Shown: positions 24,228 to 36,371, counted from the stretch's first letter. The stretch: 64,000 nt of DNA from Candidatus Hydrogenedentota bacterium (GCA_019637335.1 JAHBVV010000009.1:1-64000), one strand, 5' to 3'. Made by a program: numbers and translations. Notes: a model not told the origin generated them from the sequence alone.

Positions 24228-24820
24228 TGCTGGATTTCTTTAAAGGAACCGTAACGCCGAAGGATTGGGCCTTTGTGGGCGCGGTGCTGGGGCTGACGGG
24301 GCTGATCTGCGCGGGCTTTTATTTCGGGCTCTACCGGGGGCGGGAGGACGTGCTGGCGCAGGTGACGGCGGAGCTTGCGGATACCCGGCGTGAGCTTAAC
24401 GAGGCCCGCGAGACCCAGGCGAAATTTGACGAGTTCAAGCTGGAGGCGGAGAAGGCGGAGCAGCTGGTGCAGCTTTTCGAAGAGCGGCTTCCCGAGGAGC
24501 GGGAAATACCGCGGCTCCTGGCGCAGTTCGAGAGCCGGGCGAAGGAGCTCGGGTTGAGCGTGGAGTTGACCCAGCTTCCCACCAAGACCGATCTCAACAA
24601 GGAAACCATACCGTATGAGGTGATCGCGCGCGGCGATTTCCACGAAATCGTACAGTTCATTAACCTGCTCGAGCGGGACAAGCGTTACCTGAAAGTGTCG
24701 AATCTGAATATCGGTGAGGAAGTTGCGGGCGTTTCGCAGGCTTCCTTTCACCTGAGCACGTTCCGGTTTATCCAGCGGGCAACAGATATGAGCGTGGCGA
24801 GCAATGAACCAGGAAAATAA
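24227..24820 (+). CDS. pilO: Type IV pilus assembly protein PilO
   Basis: A 197-residue bitopic protein with a short cytoplasmic N-terminus, a membrane helix at about 15-38 (FVGAVLGLTGLICAGFYFGL), a periplasmic coiled coil to about 85 and a ferredoxin-like C-terminal domain (IPYEVIARGDFHEIVQFINLLE), the standard PilO layout. PilO forms heterodimers with PilN in the alignment subcomplex. Start and stop overlap those of pilN and the next gene. Confidence 0.88.
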   Translation: MLDFFKGTVTPKDWAFVGAVLGLTGLICAGFYFGLYRGREDVLAQVTAELADTRRELNEARETQAKFDEFKLEAEKAEQLVQLFEERLPEEREIPRLLAQFESRAKELGLSVELTQLPTKTDLNKETIPYEVIARGDFHEIVQFINLLERDKRYLKVSNLNIGEEVAGVSQASFHLSTFRFIQRATDMSVASNEPGK

Positions 24821-25352
24821 GAAACAAGTCATTATAGCCGCCGTTCTGGGCGTGGTGCTGGTATGTGTACTCGTATACCAGTTTCTCATCGCGGGCGGCC
24901 CGGCGGCGCCCACGCAGACCGCGTCCTCCCGGCCCGCCACCGCGGCGGGCTCGGCGCCCGCGGCGCCCGCCACCGCGGCAACGCCAGCGCGCCTGCGCAA
25001 GGTGGATGTGGATCTGGACAAGCTGATCCGCAATATCGAACCGGTGACGTTTATCTACAACAACGAACGGATCACGAGAAATCCGATGACTCCGCTTGTT
25101 GGCCGGATCTTTTCGGCCAGCGCCACGGACCAGCCGGCGCGCACCTCTATCGGTATTGATTTCAGCATCCGGCAGAAGAAAGTTACCGGGATTATTTACA
25201 ACGAATACAACCCGGTCGCGGTGGTGGACGATGAATTGGTTACGGAAGGACATCAGTATCCGGACGGCGTGATCGTATTCAGGATCGAACCCAAGCGGGT
25301 TTGGTTTGAGTGGCGCGACTCGCAAATACCCGTAGAGCTGAAGGAGCTATAA
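24804..25352 (+). CDS. PilP-position inner-membrane protein
   Basis: A 182-residue protein in the place of pilP. It has an N-terminal membrane helix (about 8-30, VIIAAVLGVVLVCVLVYQFL) rather than the lipobox of classic PilP, then an Ala/Pro/Thr-rich linker and a beta-rich domain with NPMTPLVGRIFSA, VTGIIYNEYNPVAVVDDELV and GVIVFRI, resembling the PilP/GspC homology region that contacts the secretin. It probably couples the PilNO complex to PilQ. The assignment rests on position and weak similarity. Confidence 0.75.
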   Translation: MNQENKKQVIIAAVLGVVLVCVLVYQFLIAGGPAAPTQTASSRPATAAGSAPAAPATAATPARLRKVDVDLDKLIRNIEPVTFIYNNERITRNPMTPLVGRIFSASATDQPARTSIGIDFSIRQKKVTGIIYNEYNPVAVVDDELVTEGHQYPDGVIVFRIEPKRVWFEWRDSQIPVELKEL

Positions 25353-25355
25353 GAA

Positions 25356-27875
25356 ATGACCACGATGCGATGGAATGCCGGGGTTGCGACAGCGTTGTCC
25401 GTGCTCCTGTCAACGGCGCTGGCGGCCGGCGCGGCCCCACAGACAACGTCGAAGTCGCCCGGTCTGGAGATGGCCGGCGTCCAGCCCAGCGTGGCGGTTC
25501 ACCGGATTGCCCAGCCCGCGAACGATCCACACCGGATCGATGTCTTCGTGGAAGAGATTCGCGGGGTGCTCGTTTCCGACGGCGCGCTACCCGGATCGAT
25601 AGAGATCCTGCTTACCGGCGCCCGCATACCATCGGATCTGGAGCGCGTGCTTTATCCCGCCAGCGCGATGGTCGAACGGATTCACTTTGCGCGTTCCGCC
25701 TGGGGCCGGGAGACGGAGGCCCAGATTACGCTTTCCGTGGCCGAGGGCGTGTCCGCGCGCACGCGGGAGCGCGGCGGGGTGCTCGATATCGAACTTGTCT
25801 CCGGAGAAGCCGAGGCGAAAGGATTTGTCGTGCGGCTGCACGCGCAGCCGTTTCCCGGTGGCGATCCCGCCCTGTTCAGCACGGTGCGCCAGGATCTTCA
25901 GGAAATCGCCGCGGCGCCCGCCGTCGCGGACGCGGGTTGGTGGAACGAGGCCGCGCCGTCCACGCCGGTGACGGCGGCCCAGCTGGCCGCGGTCCGGGAT
26001 GCGCAATTCGCGCTTCCGGTATTTGAGAATCTGGTATCGGCGGCGCAGGATGAACGCGCAGCCGGCTCCGAAGGCGGCGCCGAGACTGGAGAGACCGGTC
26101 CGGACGCCCCGGCCGAGCCGCAGGCCCCGGCCGAACCCGCGGCGCCTGTGGATGCGCCTGTGCCGCCGGAACGGCGCGTGCCCACCGCGCCGAACACCGC
26201 CGAGGCCAACAAGGCCCTCACACGCCAGATGGTTGCCGAGGAAAGCCGCCTGGCCCCCGCGGAGGAGGCTCCGGCCAGGGCCGCCAAGCGGGTCTGGACC
26301 GGTAATCCGCTACAACAGCCGGTAACCATCGACTTCCGGGACATGGATCTTCTGAATGTGGTGCAGATACTTGCGGACATGGCCGGCATCAACGTCGTGG
26401 CCGGGGCCGATCTGACCGGGCCGGTCACGCTGAATCTCAGAGATGTGCCCTTGATGCAGGCCATGGAGACCGCGCTCCGCCTGAACGGTCTGGGCATTGT
26501 TGAGGAGGCCGGAATTTACCACATTAAGCCGTACGTTGACGCCATCGCCTCCCAGCGATCGACGGAAGTCATCGAGATCGAGAACGGCGATGTCGAGGAA
26601 ATCGTGACGACGCTGAAGAGTGTGCTTCAGGGGTCGGAATATGAAGCGTTTATCAGCCTGTCATCAAACAAGACGGCGAGCACGGTTATCATTGCCGGGC
26701 CGGAGGCGCACATCGCACCGTTGGTTACGATGGCGAAGCGGCTGGATGTCGAGCAGGCGATACTCCCCACGGTAACGCTTCCACTCAAGCTGAATTACGC
26801 CGAGCCGCAGCAAATGATGGCGGCCATCGATGGAATATTGACGCCGGAGATAGGCCGGGTCGCGCTGGACGAGCGGGCGCGGATCATTATCGTAACGGAT
26901 ATTCCCATCGTGGTGGAGAAGATCAAGGATCTGGTCGAGCAGCTCGACATTCCGGTGAAGCAGGTGGCGATCGACGCGATGATTGTGGACGTGACGTTAA
27001 CGGATGCGGCCGATACGGGCGTGGATTGGCTTATCAGCGCGGTGCAGAGCCAGAGCCGGCGAAATGCGGCGGCCAACAATGGAATCTTCACGGGCAACCT
27101 GCAGGAGTTGAGCTTTGGATCGGATTTGAACATTGGCGATGCGGCCGGCTTGCTTAACTTTGGTATCCTGTCCGGCGATATCGACTGGCGCGGCGTGATC
27201 CAGGCGGAAGTCCGGAACAACAACTCGACGCTGCTTTCCAATCCGAAGCTGATCACCGTGGAGAATCAGAAGGCCACTATTACAATCGCGTCGGAGATCC
27301 CGTATGTCGAGCTGACGCAGACCGACCAGGGCGGCCAGCAGACGAGCACGGAATTCAAGCCGATCGGCACGACGCTGGAAGTAACGCCGAAGGTGACGCA
27401 CGACGATCACATCATCGCGCAGATCGTGGCGAAGGAGAGTACAACCACCCAGGTGCTCAATGGCGTTCCGGTGGAGGATCTACGCCAGATCGACACGACG
27501 CCCCACATTGCCAGCGGGCAGACGATCTATGTGGGCGGCCTGCGCAAAAACAACGATACGGTGTCCATCCGAAAAGTTCCCGTGCTGGGCGACGTGCCGG
27601 TCGTGAATTTCCTGTTCCGGTCCAATCAACGCAGCGAAACGGTCAACGAGTTGCTAATCTTCCTGACGTGCAGCGTGCTGGAGGAACGCCCGAGCCTTAC
27701 GGGTTACCAGCGGGAGAAGGTGGAGCTGGTGCGGAACGCGGAAGTGAAGGTATCCGCGGAGACGGCCTTGATCTACGATGCGGTGCACCCGTCGGAGTTC
27801 CGGGATCCCGCGTGGAAATGGCGCAAGCACGGGCAGGCGAAGGAGAGCGTTGAGGCGTCGGATCCGGCCGAGTAG
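25356..27875 (+). CDS. pilQ: Outer-membrane secretin PilQ
   Basis: An 839-residue secretin that forms the outer-membrane pore for the pilus. Signal peptide 1-27. Residues 50-150 resemble an AMIN domain. A Pro/Ala/Glu-rich linker covers about 235-310. The STN domain is at 320-395 (VTIDFRDMDLLNVVQILADM). Two N-domains follow (about 402-470 and 478-545; VEQLDIPVKQVAIDAMIVDV). The secretin barrel domain is at about 630-820, with PIGTTLEVTPKV and the C-terminal KVPVLGDVPVVNFLFR signature. AAGGAG inside the preceding gene's end serves ATG 25356. Last gene of the operon, followed by a terminator. Confidence 0.93.
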   Translation: MTTMRWNAGVATALSVLLSTALAAGAAPQTTSKSPGLEMAGVQPSVAVHRIAQPANDPHRIDVFVEEIRGVLVSDGALPGSIEILLTGARIPSDLERVLYPASAMVERIHFARSAWGRETEAQITLSVAEGVSARTRERGGVLDIELVSGEAEAKGFVVRLHAQPFPGGDPALFSTVRQDLQEIAAAPAVADAGWWNEAAPSTPVTAAQLAAVRDAQFALPVFENLVSAAQDERAAGSEGGAETGETGPDAPAEPQAPAEPAAPVDAPVPPERRVPTAPNTAEANKALTRQMVAEESRLAPAEEAPARAAKRVWTGNPLQQPVTIDFRDMDLLNVVQILADMAGINVVAGADLTGPVTLNLRDVPLMQAMETALRLNGLGIVEEAGIYHIKPYVDAIASQRSTEVIEIENGDVEEIVTTLKSVLQGSEYEAFISLSSNKTASTVIIAGPEAHIAPLVTMAKRLDVEQAILPTVTLPLKLNYAEPQQMMAAIDGILTPEIGRVALDERARIIIVTDIPIVVEKIKDLVEQLDIPVKQVAIDAMIVDVTLTDAADTGVDWLISAVQSQSRRNAAANNGIFTGNLQELSFGSDLNIGDAAGLLNFGILSGDIDWRGVIQAEVRNNNSTLLSNPKLITVENQKATITIASEIPYVELTQTDQGGQQTSTEFKPIGTTLEVTPKVTHDDHIIAQIVAKESTTTQVLNGVPVEDLRQIDTTPHIASGQTIYVGGLRKNNDTVSIRKVPVLGDVPVVNFLFRSNQRSETVNELLIFLTCSVLEERPSLTGYQREKVELVRNAEVKVSAETALIYDAVHPSEFRDPAWKWRKHGQAKESVEASDPAE

Positions 27876-27894
27876 CGGAATACATTTCAAGGTC

Positions 27895-27926
27895 CGGCCG
27901 CCTGTGGGAACGCAGGCGGCCGTTTT
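27895..27926 (+). terminator. Rho-independent terminator of the pil operon
   Basis: CGGCCGCCTG (27895-27904) pairs with CAGGCGGCCG (27913-27922) around an eight-base loop, followed by TTTT. It lies 20 bp after the pilQ stop and 18 bp before the next start. Confidence 0.85.
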
Positions 27927-27944
27927 AAATTTCAGGAGCAGTCC

Positions 27945-28658
27945 GTGATCGAGCTGGACAACTACGGCGGCGAAGCGTGGGGGTCGCCGGAGGGGATCGA
28001 GGCCGTAGCGGTGCGGTCGACGGCCTACTACGTGACGCAGGCGCCCGACAGGGGCGTTGGCCCGAACACGACGCCGCTGGTGGTGTTGCACGGGTGGGGG
28101 CAGAGCGCGCCCTCGTTTATGCGCCGGTTCCGCGGACTCGCGGGCTCGGATGTGCTGGTCGTGGCAATGCAGGGGCCGCACCAGATCTATCTGGATCGGG
28201 ACACGCGGAAGGTGGGCTTCAGCTGGCTTACCGCCTTTGACCGGCGCCGCGGGGTGGCGGATTTCGTGAATACGCTGGATACGGTTATGGCCCGTGTGCG
28301 CGCCGACTTCGGGGTGAACGCGCCGCCGTACGTCCTGGGGTTCAGTCAGGGCGTTTCCATGGCGTATCGGTACGCGATCCTGAGCGACATGGAGGTGGCG
28401 GGCGTGATCGCGTGCGGGGGCGACCTGCCGCCGGACGTGGCGGACGCTATGCCTGGCGCGCGGCGTTTTCCGGTCTTGCTTGTGCACGGGCGCGACGACG
28501 CTATCGTGCCCGAGTCGAAATGTGACGAGGCTGAGTCGGCCCTGGCGGGACTATCGTGGCCGCATGAGCGCTTTTCATTCTCGGGCGATCATGAAGTGCC
28601 CTCGGAGGTTGTTGAGCGTATTGCGGAATGGATCATGCGCGATCAGGGTATTTCATAG
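27945..28658 (+). CDS. Alpha/beta hydrolase (phospholipase/carboxylesterase type)
   Basis: A 237-residue cytoplasmic hydrolase. The nucleophile elbow is GFSQG with Ser134; the acid is in VHGRDDAIVPES and the His in FSGDHEVPSEV; the oxyanion motif is VVLHGWGQ. This set fits the YpfH/EstB-like carboxylesterase family (PF02230). GTG 27945 follows CAGGAGCAG. The gene overlaps the convergent CDGSH gene by 6 bp at the stops. The natural ester substrate is unknown. Confidence 0.85.
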   Translation: MIELDNYGGEAWGSPEGIEAVAVRSTAYYVTQAPDRGVGPNTTPLVVLHGWGQSAPSFMRRFRGLAGSDVLVVAMQGPHQIYLDRDTRKVGFSWLTAFDRRRGVADFVNTLDTVMARVRADFGVNAPPYVLGFSQGVSMAYRYAILSDMEVAGVIACGGDLPPDVADAMPGARRFPVLLVHGRDDAIVPESKCDEAESALAGLSWPHERFSFSGDHEVPSEVVERIAEWIMRDQGIS

Positions 28659-28889
28659 ATTGCGATGGGTCCCGTCGCAGAAGGCGCCGTTCGCGCTGTG
28701 CTTGCACCGGCATAGGGCGTAGTTCTTTTTTGCTTCGATGACCACTTCGCGGGGCGAGAATCCGGTGCCTTTGTGTGATCCGTCGCACCAGGGCTGGTTG
28801 GCGGAACGGCCGCATGCGCACCACCAGTAGGTTCCGGGCTCCAGTTCGAGCACGGCGGGTGACTTCTCGGCAATGACGGGTGATTCCAT
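28653..28889 (-). CDS. Double CDGSH iron-sulfur protein
   Basis: A 78-residue protein with two CDGSH-type 2Fe-2S motifs: CACGRSANQPWCDGSH and CRCKHSANGAFCDGTH, each with the 3Cys-1His ligand set. Such proteins transfer electrons or clusters. ATG 28889 has AGGAGG ten bases upstream; the longer frame before it lacks similarity. It stands alone, convergent with the hydrolase gene. Confidence 0.92.
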   Translation of the reverse strand: MESPVIAEKSPAVLELEPGTYWWCACGRSANQPWCDGSHKGTGFSPREVVIEAKKNYALCRCKHSANGAFCDGTHRNL

Positions 28890-29038
28890 CGGCTTGATAT
28901 CCTCCTGGGACGTGGGGAGTTGAACTCCGGCGAGTATAGCACTACCCGGGCCGGGGATTGTACGGCGGGCAATTGCATGGCGGCGGCGGTGTGCGCTATC
29001 GTAGCGCGCCAACCCCTCGTTCACGGAAACCTTCCTTC

Positions 29039-30970
29039 ATGTCTCAGGCCACGCCATCCGACGCCGTGCTTACCGCACGGGAAATAACGCACTCCTACGG
29101 ATCCCAGCCCGTGCTGCAAGATATTTCGATGACCGTCCACGACGGGGATCGGATCGGGCTGATCGGGCGGAACGGCTGCGGTAAATCGACCCTGCTGAAG
29201 ATCATGGCGGGGCTTATCGCGCCGGATTCCGGGGAGGTGGTTCGCCGGCAGGGCCTGTCGGTTGGGCTCTTGCAACAACAATGCCCGCTGGATCCAGAGC
29301 TGACGGTTGCTGCGGCGCTGGAGTCGGCCGTGGCGGGCCGTCAGGCGCGGGTGGACGAATACCATGCGCTCCTGCATCGGCTGGCGGAACTTCCCACTTC
29401 GAGCGCGGCGTACGACGATCTGGCGCACCAGGTGCATGATCTACAGCATGAGATCGAGGTGCACGGCGGATGGCATCTGGATCAGGAGCTCCGGAAGGTC
29501 TCGATGGCGCTGGGGCTGGCGGAGGGGGATCGCCCGTTGCGGTCGCTTTCGGGGGGTGAGTTGCGGCGGGTCGATCTTGCACACAAGCTGCTGCAACATC
29601 CGGATGTGCTCATCCTGGACGAGCCGACCAACCACATCGACACTGCGAGTGTGGTTTGGATCGAGCGCTTCATGGAGCAGTACGAGGGGAGTTGCGTATT
29701 AGTGACGCACGACCGGTATTTCCTCGACCGGATTGTGAACCGCATTGTGGAGATCGAGTTTGGCAAGGTGTACGCCTTTCCCGGGAACTACGGGCGGTTT
29801 CTTGAGTACAAGGCCCAGGTGGAGTCCAGCGAGCAGCAGGCGGAGTCCCGGCGGCTGGCGCTTATCCGGCGGGAGCTCGTGTGGTTTCGCCGCGGCGCCA
29901 AGGCGCGAACCTCGAAGGAGAAGGTGCGGGTCGACCGCTTGAAGGAAATTCAGGAAGAAGGCCCGCCGATAAAGCACCGGGAGTTCATGTTTGCGATCCC
30001 GGAACCGGAGCGCCTTGGGAAGACCATTCTGGAGGCGCGCGACATTACGTTTGCGATTGAAGATCGGGTGCTGATCCGGAACTTCTCGCTCATCATGCAG
30101 CCCGAGATGCGCGTGGGGATCGTCGGCCCCAACGGGGCGGGAAAGACGACGTTGCTCAAAGTACTGATGGGCGAGGGCCGCCCGAAGAAGGGCAAGGTCA
30201 TCATCGGCGAAAATACGCGCTTTTTGTACGTGGACCAGACCCACGAGGACGTCGACCGGAGCAAGGGCATTCTGGAGCACGTTACCGATGGCGCGCGTTA
30301 TTGGGACATCGGGAAGCGGCGGCTGTATGTGCCGGCGTACCTGGGCAGCTTTCTTTTTGACGCCAACGCGCTGGAGATGCCGATCGGCCAGCTTTCGGGC
30401 GGGGAATTCAACCGGCTGGAGCTTGTCCGGAAGTTGCTGCGGGGCGGGAATTTTCTCATTCTGGACGAGCCGACGAACGATCTGGATCTGTATACGCTGC
30501 GGGTGTTGGAGGAGACGATCGAGGCCTTCGAGGGCTGCGCCCTGATTGTGAGCCACGACCGGTATTTCCTGAATCGCGTGTGCACGCACATCCTCGTATT
30601 TGAGGGGGATGGCCGCCTGACACTCTTGCCGGGGAATTACGACGACTATGTGTTGTATTGCGAGCGGCGCGCGGAGGCCGAGAAGGCCGCTGCGCGGGAG
30701 GAGCGCGCCGCCGCGCCGACCGCTGCGCCGGAGCGGCGGGCGGGGTCAAGCAAGCTCACGTGGAACGAAAAGCGGGAGCTGGAGGGCATGGAGGCGGCGA
30801 TTGGCGAGGCGGAGGCGCGGGTCGCCACGCTGGAATCCGAGATTCAGGCGCCGGGCTTCTACGAGCGGGGCCACCCCGCGGTGGACGAGACGCTTGCCGC
30901 CCTGCGCGCCGCGCAGGAGCAGGTGGGGGCGCTCTTCGAGCGGTGGGAGGAACTGGAGCAGAAGAAGTGA
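29039..30970 (+). CDS. ABC-F family ATPase (Uup-like)
   Basis: A 643-residue soluble protein with two ABC ATPase domains and no membrane part, typical of ABC-F ribosome-acting factors. Domain 1: Walker A GRNGCGKST, signature LSGGELRRVDLA, Walker B VLILDEPTNHID. Domain 2: GPNGAGKTT, LSGGEFNRLELV, FLILDEPTNDLD. The interdomain linker (about 240-300) is Arg/Lys-rich, and a C-terminal coiled coil (about 570-643, KRELEGMEAAIGEAEARVAT) matches the DNA/RNA-binding tail of Uup. The second-domain Walker B ends DLD as in Uup. ATG 29039 starts the conserved region. The stop lies 6 bp from the convergent metX-metW stop. Confidence 0.9.
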   Translation: MSQATPSDAVLTAREITHSYGSQPVLQDISMTVHDGDRIGLIGRNGCGKSTLLKIMAGLIAPDSGEVVRRQGLSVGLLQQQCPLDPELTVAAALESAVAGRQARVDEYHALLHRLAELPTSSAAYDDLAHQVHDLQHEIEVHGGWHLDQELRKVSMALGLAEGDRPLRSLSGGELRRVDLAHKLLQHPDVLILDEPTNHIDTASVVWIERFMEQYEGSCVLVTHDRYFLDRIVNRIVEIEFGKVYAFPGNYGRFLEYKAQVESSEQQAESRRLALIRRELVWFRRGAKARTSKEKVRVDRLKEIQEEGPPIKHREFMFAIPEPERLGKTILEARDITFAIEDRVLIRNFSLIMQPEMRVGIVGPNGAGKTTLLKVLMGEGRPKKGKVIIGENTRFLYVDQTHEDVDRSKGILEHVTDGARYWDIGKRRLYVPAYLGSFLFDANALEMPIGQLSGGEFNRLELVRKLLRGGNFLILDEPTNDLDLYTLRVLEETIEAFEGCALIVSHDRYFLNRVCTHILVFEGDGRLTLLPGNYDDYVLYCERRAEAEKAAAREERAAAPTAAPERRAGSSKLTWNEKRELEGMEAAIGEAEARVATLESEIQAPGFYERGHPAVDETLAALRAAQEQVGALFERWEELEQKK

Positions 30971-30976
30971 GGCGTG

Positions 30977-32779
30977 TTACGGCGAGGTGATGACGTAGAG
31001 GGCTTCCTCGGCGAAGAGATTCGGCCAGAAGCGCACCACGCCTTCGCTGTAGAGGGGAACCTCGCGCTCAATCTTCGCGTTCAGGTCATTGCAGAGTTGC
31101 CGGAAGTCATCGATGGCCAGCACGTGCCGGTTTGGCGTCTGGTACCAGGCGTAGGGCAGGTTGCGGGTCACGGGCGCGCGCCCCTCGAAGAAGGTCATCC
31201 AACGCACGCGCCAGTGCCCGAAATTGGGGAAACTCACGATGCACTTCTTGCCGACGCGCAGCATCTCGCGGAGGGCCTGATCCGGCTTCCGGATGACCTG
31301 CAGGGTCATGCTGAGGATGATGTAGTCGAAGCTCTGGTCGGGCAGGGCGCTGAGCCCCTTGTCGATGTCCGCCTGAATCACGGAAATGCCGCGGCGGATG
31401 CAGGTGACAACGTTGCCCTGGGCGAGTTCGAGGCCGACGGCGTCGACGTTCTTACGCGCGGTGAGTTTGCAGAGGAGTTCGCCGTCGCCACAGCCGATAT
31501 CGAGCACGCGGCTGCCCTCTTCGACCAGATCGACAATCATATCGTAGTCGACGCGGTGTCCCTCGTAGATGTTTTCGAGGGCGGCGGCCGGGGGCGCGGA
31601 TTCGGTCTCGGAGTCGGCGGTGAGCAACTGTGTTCGCACGAGTTCGGGGTTCTTGCAGTGCTCGAGGAAGCCGCCGATAATCTTGGAAAGCACGCTAACT
31701 TCGAGCAGGAAGGCGTCGTGGCCGTAGTCCGACTGGATATTGCAGTACGTGACGTTTTTCTTCTGGCGCGCCAGGGCGTAGACGATTTCCTGGGAGAAAT
31801 AGGGCGGGTACAGCCAGTCGGATGAGAAGGAGATGACGAGCACCTTGCCGAGAATGCGTTTCATGGCGTCGTCCAGGGAGCCATACCCGGAGGAAATATC
31901 GAAGTAGTCCATCGCCTTGGTGACGTAAAGATAGGTGTTGGCGTCGAAGCGGTTGACGAACTGCTCGCCCTGGTAGTCGAGGTAGGTTTCCACGGCGAAT
32001 TCGCTGTCGAAATCGTACTTCAGGGCGTCGGCGCTGCGGAGGTTGCGGCCGAATTTCAAGCGCATCGACTCGTCGGAGAGGTAGGTGATGTGCGCGAGCA
32101 TGCGCGCGATCGCCAGTCCCTGTGCGGGCCCCTCCGTGCCGTAGTAGCGCCCATTCCGAAACTCGTAGTCGCCCTGGATGGCGTGCCGGCCCACGGCGTC
32201 GAAGGCGATTTGCTGGGCGCCGCTGAGGTGCGTTGAGGCGATGATCATCGCCGAGCCGATATGGTCCGGATAGCGGGTCGCCCATTCCAGGGCCTGCATT
32301 CCGCCCATCGATCCGCCCGCCACGGCGAGGAGGCGATCGATGCCCAGGTGGGCAATCAGGTGAAACTGCGCGCGCACCATGTCGCTGACGGTGATCACCG
32401 GGAAATCCAGCCCATAGGGCTCGCCGGTGGCGGGATTGACGGAGGACGGCCCGGTGGAGCCCATGCAGCCGCCGAGCACATTGGAGCAGATCACAAAATA
32501 GCGGTTTGTGTCGAAGGCCTTTCCGGGGCCGACCATGGAGTCCCACCAGCCGGGCTTGGGATCGCTTTCCCTGTGGCGTCCCGCCACGTGCGCGTCGCCG
32601 GAGAGGGCGTGGGTGATCAGGATGGCGTTGGTCTTCTGATCGTCCAGTTCGCCGTACGTCTCGTAGGCCAGGGTGATGGGTCCCAGCCGCGCGCCGCTGT
32701 CCAGCTGGAGTTCGTTGGGGGGCTCGGCGAAGGTGAAAGTCTGAACCTGGACGATGCCTACGGAATCCGCGTCGTGCAT
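30977..32779 (-). CDS. metX-metW: Fused homoserine O-acetyltransferase MetX and MetW
   Basis: A 600-residue fusion. Residues 1-385 are MetX, which acetylates homoserine from acetyl-CoA: nucleophile Ser157 in GGSMGG, Asp321 in FSSDWLYP and His354 in YGHDAFLLE, plus the GGCMGSTGPSS substrate loop. Residues 405-600 are MetW, a methyltransferase-like fold with the SAM-type loop RVLDIGCGDGEL (424-435) and NFGHWRVRW. In many bacteria metX and metW are adjacent separate genes, and MetW activates MetX; here they are one chain joined by a short acidic/Ala-rich linker (388-402). GGAAGG precedes ATG 32779. It follows metY by 63 bp. Confidence 0.95.
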   Translation of the reverse strand: MHDADSVGIVQVQTFTFAEPPNELQLDSGARLGPITLAYETYGELDDQKTNAILITHALSGDAHVAGRHRESDPKPGWWDSMVGPGKAFDTNRYFVICSNVLGGCMGSTGPSSVNPATGEPYGLDFPVITVSDMVRAQFHLIAHLGIDRLLAVAGGSMGGMQALEWATRYPDHIGSAMIIASTHLSGAQQIAFDAVGRHAIQGDYEFRNGRYYGTEGPAQGLAIARMLAHITYLSDESMRLKFGRNLRSADALKYDFDSEFAVETYLDYQGEQFVNRFDANTYLYVTKAMDYFDISSGYGSLDDAMKRILGKVLVISFSSDWLYPPYFSQEIVYALARQKKNVTYCNIQSDYGHDAFLLEVSVLSKIIGGFLEHCKNPELVRTQLLTADSETESAPPAAALENIYEGHRVDYDMIVDLVEEGSRVLDIGCGDGELLCKLTARKNVDAVGLELAQGNVVTCIRRGISVIQADIDKGLSALPDQSFDYIILSMTLQVIRKPDQALREMLRVGKKCIVSFPNFGHWRVRWMTFFEGRAPVTRNLPYAWYQTPNRHVLAIDDFRQLCNDLNAKIEREVPLYSEGVVRFWPNLFAEEALYVITSP

Positions 32780-32842
32780 GCGAGCCTTCCTGGTGGGTAA
32801 TGCGCGCGCCGGCGGCCGGAGGGGCCGCCGGCGGGATGAATC

Positions 32843-35232
<2,390 letters not shown>

Positions 35233-35495
35233 TGGAAAGCTCCTCTATCCCTGACAGGATTGATTTCGTGTGGTACACGTACAGCATTGATGAAAAGGAG
35301 ATTGTACCGCACGCCAGCCTGTGATTGGCGAGTCCCGGCCCAGGTGGGACGTCATTGCCGTGTGGTGTGTCTATATGCTAGCACCCGCCGGGGCGTGTTT
35401 CAACTGCCGGGCGCCTTGAAAACGGGCCGCGCGCACCCTAGAATGCGCTTGTCCTCCTGGCGGTTTCGGGGATGGACTACGCGCGAAGGGGTACC

Positions 35496-36350
35496 ATGTC
35501 CCTGCTGATATCCTGCGCGGCGCTTCTGGGCATCCTCTCGTCGGACCCGGGCGCGCCGGTCATACTCGACAACGGGCGGGTTCGCCTGGAAGTGGATCCG
35601 CGCGTGTTCGGCGTGCGGTTTGCGGGCTTTTCCGGCGGGCCGAATTTCCTGGATACCGTATTTCCGGGGGAGCCCCAAAGGCCCGGTGCGCCCGGGATTG
35701 ATATCGGGGGCTTTGTGGCGGATGTGCTGCCCCGGGCCGGCGATCCGGGGCCGCGGCGTCACGCACCGGCCGAGATCGTCGAGCACGACGCCCGCTATGT
35801 ATTGCTGCTGGGCCCGGAAGATCCCGAAACGCACTGGCGGGTGAAGAAAGAGTTTTTCCTGGAGCGCGATTCCGCGACGGTGCGCTGCCGCACGGCCCTA
35901 CTCACCTCCCGCAAGGTTGAGCGAAGCGGGGGGCTGCGGCTTACCGCGCAGGTGGCCCGCACCGGGACGGTGATGCTTCCGCGAACGGAGGGGGAGATCG
36001 GGCTGTACTGGGGGACGTTTCCGGGCCTCGCCGAATTGCGCCGCGGCCCGGAGGACTGGGCGCGTATTCCAGTGTCGGGCCGCGGCCGCGATGCGCGCGC
36101 GGTGCTCGTTGCTCCGGTGACCGCGATGGTAATGGAGGCTCCCTTCGGCCGCTGGACGCGCCGCCTCGAATCGCCCGAAGCGGGCGGCGGCCCGGGCGGC
36201 CGTGGCCGGATGTTTATTGTTGTGGACGATCGGTCCCATGTCTGCCAGGTCACGCTGGAGGTAACGGGATCGGGGATCAACGCCGGGGCGCCGCTCGTGG
36301 TGGAGGAGATCTGGACCTTTGAATCGGAGGCGGGCGCGCCGCGGCGCTAG
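35496..36350 (+). CDS. Exported protein of unknown function in an ABC transporter operon
   Basis: I do not recognise a named family. The 284-residue product starts with a short signal peptide (MSLLISCAALLGILSS) and continues as mostly beta strands: VILDNGRVRLEVDPRVFGVR, FLDTVFPG, WRVKKEFFLERDSATVRCRT, LTAQVARTGTVML, IVVDDRSHVCQVTLEV. The opening pattern (an object value followed by DNGRVRLEVDP) recalls secreted sugar mutarotase-like or galactose-binding beta-sandwich proteins. GAAGGGG precedes ATG 35496. It stands 21 bp before the sugar-type permease, in the place where an ATPase gene would be expected. Confidence 0.65.
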   Translation: MSLLISCAALLGILSSDPGAPVILDNGRVRLEVDPRVFGVRFAGFSGGPNFLDTVFPGEPQRPGAPGIDIGGFVADVLPRAGDPGPRRHAPAEIVEHDARYVLLLGPEDPETHWRVKKEFFLERDSATVRCRTALLTSRKVERSGGLRLTAQVARTGTVMLPRTEGEIGLYWGTFPGLAELRRGPEDWARIPVSGRGRDARAVLVAPVTAMVMEAPFGRWTRRLESPEAGGGPGGRGRMFIVVDDRSHVCQVTLEVTGSGINAGAPLVVEEIWTFESEAGAPRR

Positions 36351-36371
36351 CTTCAAGACGGGAACGACTTG

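Noticed and set aside
35268-35312. Inverted repeat GTGTGGTACA...TGTACCGCAC upstream of cysK
   Set aside because: Ten-base arms with one mismatch and a 25-nt loop, without link to a clear promoter; too weak to call an operator.
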